A stretch of DNA of 7,024 bases from the NCBI GenBank assembly GCA_002068205.1, contig MVZB01000179.1, positions 1-7,024 on the forward strand, read 5' to 3'. Below are positions 1-5,938 of the stretch, piece after piece. Each line of letters opens with the position of its first letter. Position 1 is the stretch's first letter. The position numbers and the translations under genes were made by a program. The notes below the pieces were generated by a model. It saw only the letters and a list, made by a program, of their open reading frames with translations, did not search any database and was not told the DNA's origin. The stretch is from a candidate division BRC1 bacterium ADurb.BinA292. GTDB lineage: Bacteria; Sumerlaeota; Sumerlaeia; MVZB01.

Positions 1-1
1 C

Positions 2-30
2 TTGGCCCGCCTTGGGCTGTATGGCAGAAT
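2..30 (+). promoter_or_regulatory. Candidate promoter upstream of the histidine kinase gene
   Basis: Two readings of the same bases are possible. As a sigma70-type promoter, TTGGCC at 2-7 is separated by exactly 17 bases from CAGAAT at 25-30; each hexamer matches the consensus at four of six positions. As a sigma54-type promoter, TTGGCCCG at 2-9 followed by GC at 16-17 gives the GG-N10-GC spacing of -24/-12 elements, with about 10 of 13 consensus positions matched. Either would leave a leader of more than 110 bases before the ATG at 154. The rest of 1-153 is GC-rich and shows no gene with family motifs. Chance matches are common in such sequence, so this is tentative. Confidence 0.25.
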
Positions 31-153
31 ACTCTCGATTCAGGACTTACCCCACGCCGGGCCGGAACGGGCCGCCCCCGCCCGCCGCATTGCTCCGGGT
101 CGGCGGGCCGTCGCGCCTCGCGGTCCTGACACCGGTCCACCCCAGGCAGCATC

Positions 154-2637
154 ATGCCGCTTCGCGACCGCCCCATCGAGCAGAAGATCTTCCTGCTGGT
201 CCTGCCGGCCTGCCTGATCCCGGCAGCGGCGCTGCTCATCCTGATGATGCTCGGCTCGCGCGCGAGCCTGGAGCAAATCCTGGGCGATCAGTTGCGCCAG
301 CGGGCGGCCTCGCTCTCCGAACAGTTCGACCAGAACCTGATGGCGCTGTCGGAACGGGTGCGACGGGCGATCGCGGAGGACGAGCTCGCTCCGGGCCGCG
401 TTCCGGCGGACCTGACGGCGATGGTCGAGGCCGTCGTGCGGGTCAACCGCGAGGGGGCGCCGGTCCTGCTGACCCCCCCGGTGGCGGGTTCGCCGATCCC
501 CGATCAGCTTGATCGGGCCGACAATGTCTTTCGCCTGCTCCACCGGTATCGCGCGCGGATGCTGCCGACGGGCTCCTTCTTCGACCTGCAACTGGGCGAG
601 CCGGGCGGGATCCAGCCGCACACCTACGGTCTGCTGGTCCACCCGACGGCCGACGGCGGCTTTCTGGTCTTCCTGATCAACGCCCGGCGGCTGACGGAGG
701 AATTGGGGCGCCGGCTGCTGGGTTTGCCCGAGAACCTGATCGTCCTGTCCGACCGCGGGCTGCTGGTTTATTCCACGATGCCAGTCAGCGCGGACCTGAT
801 CGACCGGCTCCAGCGGCGGCTGCTGCGCGAGCAGGCCGAGACGGGGGCCCTCGACCCCTTCATCGTCGAGGACGGAGGCGGCAACTCGCTGATCGCCTCG
901 AGCCCGAGCAAGCGGCTCGACCAGTGGCGGATGCAGGACGGTTTCGGGGCGGGCTGGAATTTTCTGCTCGAGTACGACATGGCGCCGTTCCTGGGTCCGC
1001 TGGACGCGCTGCTCTGGTTGTCGATCGTCGTCAGCCTGGTGCTGGTGTTGCTGGCGCTGGGGGCCGCGGCGCTGGCCTCGCGCCGGCTGGTCATCCCGAT
1101 CAAGCACCTGCGCCGTCAGGCCGAACGGCTGGCGCAGGGCGATCTGGACGTGCGCGTTTCGTCGAGCGGGCGGGACGAGATCGGCGATCTGGCCGCCGCG
1201 TTCAACGCCATGGCCGCCCGCCTGCGCGGCACCTACCGCACGCTGGAGGAGCGGGCCGAGGAGAGCCGCCGCCACGCCGAGCACATCCACGTCGCCAACG
1301 AAATGACCCACGCGATCATCCAGGCCTACAGCCTGGACAGTCTGTTTGAGATCCTGGTGCGCGAGCTGGGCCGGGTGGTCCCGTTCGACGCGCTGTGGCT
1401 GACGATGAACGACCGCGACGGCGGGGATTTGAATGTGATTCACATCTGGCCGCCCGGCCTGATCGCCCATTTCCCACGCGGCGTGATCCCGCTCAACCGG
1501 TCGCTGCATGGCCGGGCGGTGCGCGAGCGCGAGACGCTGCATGCGGAGATCGGGCCGGCGCAGCGCGGGGAGTTTCATGAATCGCGCGCGCTGGCCGACG
1601 AAGGATTCCAGTCGTTCCTGATCGCGCCGCTGCCGGCGCGCGATAGGGTAATCGGCACGCTGTCGATCGCCTCGACCGGGCCGGACGCGTTCGACGCGGA
1701 ACTGGCCGGCATCGTGACGTCGCTGGCGGGGGTGATCGCCATCGCGATCGAGCAGGGGGCGCTGTTCAAGCGCATCTCGCAGTTCGCCACCGAGCTGGAG
1801 CGGCGGGTCGACGACCGCACGCGCGAGCTGGAGACGGCGACACACAAGCTGATCATGGCCGAGAAGTATTTCGCCACGGGGCGGCTCGCCGGCAATCTGG
1901 CGCACGAGATCAACAACCCGCTGGGGATCATCAAGAATTACCTGCAGCTCGTGCGCAACAATCTGCGCGCGGCCGAGGGGGGACGGCGGCGCACCGACCC
2001 CAATCTGCAGTCGATCGAGGCGATCAATGAGGAGGTCGACCGCATCGCCCGGCTGGTCGGCCGGATGCTGGACCTGCACCGCCCCGCCGAGGACAAGGTC
2101 GAACCGGTCGACCTGAATGAATTGATCGCCGAAATCCTGACGCTGATGGAACCCAATCTGGAACGCAGCCGGATCGAGGTCGTGCGGGAACTGGCGCATG
2201 AATTGCCGCGGCCGATCGCCTCGCGCGACCTATTGCGCCAGGTCCTGATCAATCTGATCCGCAATGCCCAGGACGCGATGGAAGAGGGGGGGCGGCTGCT
2301 GCTGCGAACCTCGGCGATCAGCCTGTGGGAAGAAGGGGAGGAGCGGCTGTTCGTCCGCGTCCGCGTCAGCGACTCGGGGACGGGCATCGCCCCCGAACAC
2401 CTCAATCGGATTTTCGATCCGTTCTTCACGACCAAGTCGCCCGACAAGGGGACCGGGCTGGGGCTGTGCGTCTCGTACAGCATCGTGCGCATGTATGGCG
2501 GCAACGTGGATGTGGAGAGCGAGCCGGGCCGCGGCGCCACGTTCATCGTCACCCTGCCGGTCAACGCGCCGGCGACCGCCGACGAAGGTCCCCCGCGCGA
2601 GGCGCTGATCCACGAAATCCACCCGCCGACGGACTGA
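154..2637 (+). CDS. Membrane sensor histidine kinase (Cache-like sensor, HAMP, GAF, HisKA, HATPase)
   Basis: An 827-residue sensor kinase that should autophosphorylate on histidine and pass the phosphate to a response regulator. Residues 11-33 form a first transmembrane segment. Residues 34-283 are a probable extracytoplasmic sensor; phrases such as NLIVLSDRGLLVYST (194-208) and the WNFLLEYD run (268-275) near its end resemble double-Cache domains, by inference. Residues 284-308 form the second membrane segment, followed by a HAMP domain (about 309-362, with DEIGDLAAAFNAMAARLR). A GAF-like domain covers about 390-535 and a coiled coil about 535-570. The HisKA H-box is NLAHEINNPLG with phosphoacceptor His584. 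The HATPase domain has the N-box (N700, N704), G1 box DSGTGI (740-745), FDPFFTTK (754-761) and GTGLGL (766-771), so all catalytic motifs are present. The H-box is of the NtrB-like type, whose partners are often NtrC-class regulators. No partner regulator gene lies in the window. The ATG at 154 has only a weak AGG at 144-146, but it places the first membrane helix correctly. The input signal is unknown. Confidence 0.93.
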   Translation: MPLRDRPIEQKIFLLVLPACLIPAAALLILMMLGSRASLEQILGDQLRQRAASLSEQFDQNLMALSERVRRAIAEDELAPGRVPADLTAMVEAVVRVNREGAPVLLTPPVAGSPIPDQLDRADNVFRLLHRYRARMLPTGSFFDLQLGEPGGIQPHTYGLLVHPTADGGFLVFLINARRLTEELGRRLLGLPENLIVLSDRGLLVYSTMPVSADLIDRLQRRLLREQAETGALDPFIVEDGGGNSLIASSPSKRLDQWRMQDGFGAGWNFLLEYDMAPFLGPLDALLWLSIVVSLVLVLLALGAAALASRRLVIPIKHLRRQAERLAQGDLDVRVSSSGRDEIGDLAAAFNAMAARLRGTYRTLEERAEESRRHAEHIHVANEMTHAIIQAYSLDSLFEILVRELGRVVPFDALWLTMNDRDGGDLNVIHIWPPGLIAHFPRGVIPLNRSLHGRAVRERETLHAEIGPAQRGEFHESRALADEGFQSFLIAPLPARDRVIGTLSIASTGPDAFDAELAGIVTSLAGVIAIAIEQGALFKRISQFATELERRVDDRTRELETATHKLIMAEKYFATGRLAGNLAHEINNPLGIIKNYLQLVRNNLRAAEGGRRRTDPNLQSIEAINEEVDRIARLVGRMLDLHRPAEDKVEPVDLNELIAEILTLMEPNLERSRIEVVRELAHELPRPIASRDLLRQVLINLIRNAQDAMEEGGRLLLRTSAISLWEEGEERLFVRVRVSDSGTGIAPEHLNRIFDPFFTTKSPDKGTGLGLCVSYSIVRMYGGNVDVESEPGRGATFIVTLPVNAPATADEGPPREALIHEIHPPTD

Positions 2638-2707
2638 ACGGCAAAGTCCCGCGCACACGGGCGGCGACATGGCCCGGCGGTTGCGAGGGTATGCGTACCT
2701 GCGCACG

Positions 2708-2735
2708 CCTGGTCCCGCGCGCGGGCGGCGCCAGG
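2708..2735 (+). terminator. GC-rich hairpin after the kinase gene, possible terminator
   Basis: CCTGG at 2708-2712 pairs with CCAGG at 2731-2735. Between them lies CCCGCGCGCGGG (2714-2725), a perfect 12-bp palindrome that can fold on itself; the remaining bases form a bulge. The structure lies 70 bases after the kinase stop codon and just before the candidate promoter of the next operon, where a terminator would be expected. There is no T tract after it, so it is not a classical intrinsic terminator. It could instead be a protein-binding palindrome. Confidence 0.3.
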
Positions 2736-2744
2736 GGACGAAGG

Positions 2745-2773
2745 TTGCGCGCCGCCGGATGAAGCCGGATAAT
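2745..2773 (+). promoter_or_regulatory. Candidate sigma70-type promoter of the hsp20-lon-oppF operon
   Basis: The -35 element TTGCGC (2745-2750) matches three of six consensus positions and the -10 element GATAAT (2768-2773) matches five of six, with an ideal 17-base spacer. Transcription would begin near 2780, giving a leader of about 125 bases before the hsp20 start. The GATAAT is one of the few AT-rich spots in the 268-bp gap. Two copies of GCCGGAT (2754-2760 and 2764-2770), one helical turn apart, overlap the spacer and the -10 and could be an operator. No CIRCE element or convincing sigma32-type promoter was seen, so how heat shock would act here is not evident. Confidence 0.45.
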
Positions 2774-2780
2774 CATGGGA

Positions 2781-2813
2781 CTGGACCTGACCGGCCAAAG
2801 CGAGCCTGGCGGC
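2781..2813 (+). repeat. Copy A of an imperfect direct repeat in the hsp20 leader
   Basis: The unit reads CTGG, then TGACCGGCC (2788-2796), a 3-base spacer, then GCGAGCCTGGCGGC (2800-2813). The same blocks in the same order recur at 2854-2885. The 9-bp and 14-bp blocks are identical between the copies; only short spacers differ. The copy starts right at the predicted transcription start. It is followed by a 10-bp palindrome, CTGCGCGCAG (2813-2822). Confidence 0.7.
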
Positions 2814-2844
2814 TGCGCGCAGTGGGCGGCGGTGCATGCGGAAT

Positions 2845-2868
2845 CGGCCGGGCCTGGTTGACCGGCCG
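2845..2868 (+). other. GC stem-loop in the hsp20 leader
   Basis: CGGCCGG at 2845-2851 and CCGGCCG at 2862-2868 form a perfect 7-bp all-GC stem with a 10-base loop. Its 3' arm is part of repeat copy B. The 5' arm can also pair over six bases with CCGGCC (2791-2796) in copy A, so two mutually exclusive folds are possible. It ends 24 bases before the Shine-Dalgarno sequence and does not itself cover it. Confidence 0.4.
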
Positions 2869-2885
2869 CGCGCGAGCCTGGCGGC
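2854..2885 (+). repeat. Copy B of the imperfect direct repeat in the hsp20 leader
   Basis: This is the second copy: CTGG (2854-2857), TGACCGGCC (2859-2867), a 4-base spacer, then GCGAGCCTGGCGGC (2872-2885). The 14-bp block lies 72 bases downstream of its twin in copy A, close to seven helical turns. It ends just before the hsp20 ribosome binding site. Confidence 0.7.
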
Positions 2886-2892
2886 CCCCACG

Positions 2893-2899
2893 GGAGGAG
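2893..2899 (+). promoter_or_regulatory. Shine-Dalgarno sequence that fixes the hsp20 start
   Basis: GGAGGAG lies six bases before the ATG at 2906. The reading frame stays open upstream to an ATG at 2669, but those 79 codons encode a basic, low-complexity stretch unlike the family and have no comparable ribosome binding site. This site therefore supports 2906 as the start. Confidence 0.75.
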
Positions 2900-2905
2900 C
2901 GAGCG

Positions 2906-3319
2906 ATGGGCTATCAGTCGATGCTGGACAATTTCTTCTCCTCGCAGCGCCCGCTGTTCTCGCTGAGCCAGCGGGTCTGGAATCCGCCGACCGATATCTA
3001 TGAAACCGAGGAGGCGGCGATCATCCGGATGGAAGTGGCCGGGCTGGATGAGAATCAGCTCAACATCATTACCCAGGGGGAACTGCTGATCGTCCGCGGG
3101 CGGCGCGACCGCCAGCTCCCCCACCGCAAGATCAACTACCACCTGATGGAAGTGCACTACGGCGGCTTCGAGCGGCTGTTTGCCTTTTCGTTTCCGCTCG
3201 ATGAGAAAAAGATCAAGGCGACGTACGAGCGCGGGTTTCTGACGATTGAAGTGCCGCGACAAGCCCCGCAGGTGACCGAAGTGTCGGTCCGGATCATCGA
3301 GGAGGCGGGACCGCGCTGA
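2906..3319 (+). CDS. hsp20: Small heat-shock protein, Hsp20/alpha-crystallin family
   Basis: A 137-residue ATP-independent cytoplasmic chaperone that should bind unfolding proteins and hold them for refolding or degradation. The alpha-crystallin domain spans about residues 26-122. It opens with WNPPTDIYETEEAAIIRMEV, has the GLDENQLNI strand region, and ends with the family signature ATYERGFLTIEVPR (105-118), in which the A-x3-x-G-x-L pattern is kept. A short N-terminal arm (1-25) is rich in Phe and Ser. A C-terminal V-R-I (128-130) fits the I/V-x-I/V motif that links dimers into oligomers. The length is typical of bacterial members. The start is set by GGAGGAG at 2893-2899. lon begins 45 bases downstream with no visible terminator between, so the two are probably co-transcribed as a protein quality-control pair. 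The family call is secure; client proteins cannot be inferred. Confidence 0.95.
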   Translation: MGYQSMLDNFFSSQRPLFSLSQRVWNPPTDIYETEEAAIIRMEVAGLDENQLNIITQGELLIVRGRRDRQLPHRKINYHLMEVHYGGFERLFAFSFPLDEKKIKATYERGFLTIEVPRQAPQVTEVSVRIIEEAGPR

Positions 3320-3364
3320 AGGCCGGGCCCGCTCCGCCCCCAAACAACGCGCAGGTAGTCGATA

Positions 3365-5938
3365 ATGAGTGAGAAAACCGATTTGAGCGACGTGGCCCAG
3401 GCGATCCGGGAGAGCCAGCACGAGATTCCGGAGGAAGTCCCGCTGCTCGTCAACACGCAGTTCGTCCTGTTTCCGTTCATGATCGCCCCGCTGCTGATCA
3501 CCGAGGAGCGGGACATGCGGAAGATCGACGACGTAGTGCAGGGGACGCGGATGATCGGGATCTTCGCGCCGCGGACGGCCGACGGCGCCGCGGCCGACGG
3601 GGACGACGGCGAACCGCGGGAGGAGAGCGCGCCGGCCGAGACCGATGAGCTGGCCGCGATCAACGACATCGGCACCGTCGCGATGGTCCTGCGGATGCTG
3701 CGGATCCCCGACGGGACGCTGCGGCTGCTGGTTCACGGCGTGCAGCGCGTGCGCGTCGTCGAGAAACTGGCCGACGGCCCGTATCCGCGGGTAAAGATCG
3801 AGCCGGTGAGCGAAGTGACCGTCGATGACAACGAAACGCAGGCGCTGAAGAACCTCGTCCGCGAACACCTGACCAAGATCGTCGAGGCGAGCCATTCGCT
3901 GCCGGGCGACCTGATCACGGCGGCGAACAACGTGGAGGATCCGGGCCGGCTGGCCGACATGATCGCCTCCAATCTGAACCTCAAGCTGCACGAACAGCAG
4001 GAGATCCTCGAGATTCTGGATACCAAGCTGCGGCTGCTGCGGGTGCAGCGGATCATGAACCGCGAGCTGGAGATCGCGCGGATCGGCTCGAAGATCCAGA
4101 CCGAGGTCAAGACCAACATCGACCGGATGCAGCGCGACTACTTTCTGCGCGAGCAGCTCAAGGCGATTCGCCGCGAGCTGGGCGAGGGCGAGGACGGCGG
4201 CAATGAACTGGACGAGGTGGAGCAGGCGATCGAGGCCGCCGGGATGCCGGAATATGCACTCAAGACGGCCACCAAGGAGCTCGGCCGGCTGCGCTCGATG
4301 TCGCCCGCCAGCGCCGAATACACCGTCAGCCGCACCTATGTGGACTGGCTGGTGAGCCTGCCGTGGAACAAACGGACCGAGGACAACATCGACCTGGAGC
4401 ACGCGCGCCAGATCCTGGACGAGGACCACTACGATCTGGAGAAGGTCAAGGATCGGATCCTGGAATATCTGGCGGTGATCAAGCTGCGCAAGGCGATCCG
4501 CGGGCCGATCCTGTGCCTGGTGGGGCCGCCGGGCGTGGGGAAGACGTCGCTGGGGCGCTCGGTGGCGCGCGCGATGGGGCGCCGCTTCGTGCGCATCAGT
4601 CTGGGGGGCGTGCGCGACGAGGCCGAGATTCGCGGGCACCGGCGCACGTACATCGGCTCGATGCCGGGGCGGATCATCAAGTCGCTGAAGGAAGCCGATT
4701 CGAACAACCCGGTGTTCATGCTGGATGAGATCGACAAGCTGGGGATGGACTTTCGCGGCGACCCCGCCTCGGCGCTGCTCGAAGTGCTCGATCCGGAGCA
4801 GAATTCCACGTTCAGCGACCATTACCTGGACATGCCGTTCGACCTGTCCAACGTGATGTTCATCACGACGGCCAACACGCTCGATTCGATCCCGGGGCCG
4901 CTGCTCGATCGCATGGAGGTGCTGCGGCTGTCGGGCTACACGCTGCGCGAGAAGGTCAAGATCGCCCGGCGCTACCTGATCCCGCGCGCGCTGGAAAATT
5001 CGGGGCTCTCCGACCGGCATGTGACGTTCCACGATGACGCGCTGGAACAGATCATCGAGAACTACACGCGCGAGGCGGGGCTGCGCAACCTGGAGCGGGA
5101 GATCACCAACATCTGCCGCAAGGCGGCGCGCGCGATCGCCGAAAAGAAGCGGCGCAAGGTGCGGGTCGACGCGCGGCACGTCGTCGACGCCCTCGGACCG
5201 GCGCGATTTGAGCGCGATCTGCTGGACAACCGGACGCGCGAACCGGGCGTGGTCGTCGGCCTGGCCTGGACGCCGACCGGCGGCGACATCCTGTTCCTGG
5301 AGGCGACGGCCACGCGCGGCAGCGGCAAACTGACGTTGACCGGCAAGCTCGGCGATGTGATGCAGGAATCGGTCAAGGCGGCGCGGACCTACCTGCACGC
5401 CCACGCCGATCAGTTCGGTCTGAAGGAAGAGCAGTTCAGCGAACAGGATCTGCATGTGCACGTGCCGGCGGGGGCGATCCCGAAGGATGGACCGTCGGCG
5501 GGCGTGGCGATGATGACGGCGCTGGCGTCGCTGCTGCGCGGCCAGCCGGTGGCCGAGCGGCTGGCGATGACGGGCGAGATCACGCTGAAGGGGGCGGTGC
5601 TCCCCGTCGGCGGCATCAAGGAGAAGGTGCTGGCGGCGCACCGCAGCGGGGTTCAGACGCTGATCCTGCCCCAGCGCAATGAAAAGGACCTGGTGGACGT
5701 GCCGGCCGAGGTGCGCCAGGCGCTGACGATCCACTTTGTCAGCACGGCGCAGGAGGTGCTGGACGTGGCGCTGCCGGGCGCCGAGGGGACGCATCGCTCG
5801 CGCGCCAGCCGGGCGCGGAAACCGGCGCAGGCGCGGCCGAAAAACTCGCGCGGCGTCGCGCGGCGCAACGGCAACGGCGACCGGCCCGGCCCGGCGCCGG
5901 CCCACGCGCGGCGCAACGATCGCGGAGGCCGCGAATGA
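3365..5938 (+). CDS. lon: ATP-dependent protease Lon (endopeptidase La, LonA type)
   Basis: An 857-residue cytoplasmic AAA+ serine protease that unfolds and degrades damaged and selected regulatory proteins. The N-terminal substrate-binding domain covers about residues 24-220, followed by a helical, coiled-coil region (about 220-330). The AAA+ module has Walker A GPPGVGKT (387-394), Walker B VFMLDEID (450-457), sensor-1 N504 in TTAN, and a probable arginine finger R516. The protease domain (about 615-803) has the catalytic serine S711 in PKDGPSAG and lysine K754 in GGIKEKVLAA; their 43-residue spacing equals that of E. coli S679/K722. There is no membrane segment, so it is LonA rather than LonB. 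Two departures from the usual 780-820 residues are an acidic insertion (about 71-95) in the N-domain and a basic, probably disordered tail (806-857). The ATG has AGG at 3353-3355 nine bases upstream. The stop overlaps the oppF start. The enzyme should be active. Confidence 0.98.
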   Translation: MSEKTDLSDVAQAIRESQHEIPEEVPLLVNTQFVLFPFMIAPLLITEERDMRKIDDVVQGTRMIGIFAPRTADGAAADGDDGEPREESAPAETDELAAINDIGTVAMVLRMLRIPDGTLRLLVHGVQRVRVVEKLADGPYPRVKIEPVSEVTVDDNETQALKNLVREHLTKIVEASHSLPGDLITAANNVEDPGRLADMIASNLNLKLHEQQEILEILDTKLRLLRVQRIMNRELEIARIGSKIQTEVKTNIDRMQRDYFLREQLKAIRRELGEGEDGGNELDEVEQAIEAAGMPEYALKTATKELGRLRSMSPASAEYTVSRTYVDWLVSLPWNKRTEDNIDLEHARQILDEDHYDLEKVKDRILEYLAVIKLRKAIRGPILCLVGPPGVGKTSLGRSVARAMGRRFVRISLGGVRDEAEIRGHRRTYIGSMPGRIIKSLKEADSNNPVFMLDEIDKLGMDFRGDPASALLEVLDPEQNSTFSDHYLDMPFDLSNVMFITTANTLDSIPGPLLDRMEVLRLSGYTLREKVKIARRYLIPRALENSGLSDRHVTFHDDALEQIIENYTREAGLRNLEREITNICRKAARAIAEKKRRKVRVDARHVVDALGPARFERDLLDNRTREPGVVVGLAWTPTGGDILFLEATATRGSGKLTLTGKLGDVMQESVKAARTYLHAHADQFGLKEEQFSEQDLHVHVPAGAIPKDGPSAGVAMMTALASLLRGQPVAERLAMTGEITLKGAVLPVGGIKEKVLAAHRSGVQTLILPQRNEKDLVDVPAEVRQALTIHFVSTAQEVLDVALPGAEGTHRSRASRARKPAQARPKNSRGVARRNGNGDRPGPAPAHARRNDRGGRE
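5924..5928 (+). promoter_or_regulatory. Shine-Dalgarno sequence for oppF, inside the end of lon
   Basis: GGAGG lies six bases before the ATG at 5935 and is embedded in the last codons of lon. It supports the ATG at 5935 over an in-frame GTG at 5983, which has no such site. With the ATGA overlap it suggests translational coupling to lon. Confidence 0.7.

Noticed and set aside
40..2199. A 719-codon open frame on the minus strand opposite the kinase
   Set aside because: It has the same antisense composition and no family motifs, while the plus strand encodes an intact kinase.
2669..2905. A longer hsp20 starting at 2669
   Set aside because: The extra 79 residues are basic, low in complexity and absent from the family. 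The promoter candidate and repeats lie inside this stretch, and GGAGGAG sits before 2906.
2638..2905. CIRCE element, sigma32-type heat-shock promoter or ROSE-type RNA thermometer
   Set aside because: No TTAGCACTC/GAGTGCTAA inverted repeat is present. CCCCCA at 2885-2890 has no correctly spaced CTTGAA-like partner. No pyrimidine stretch clearly pairs with the Shine-Dalgarno sequence.
3361..3366. GATAAT at the lon start as a -10 element for an internal promoter
   Set aside because: No -35-like hexamer lies at a suitable distance upstream, and transcription would start inside the coding region.
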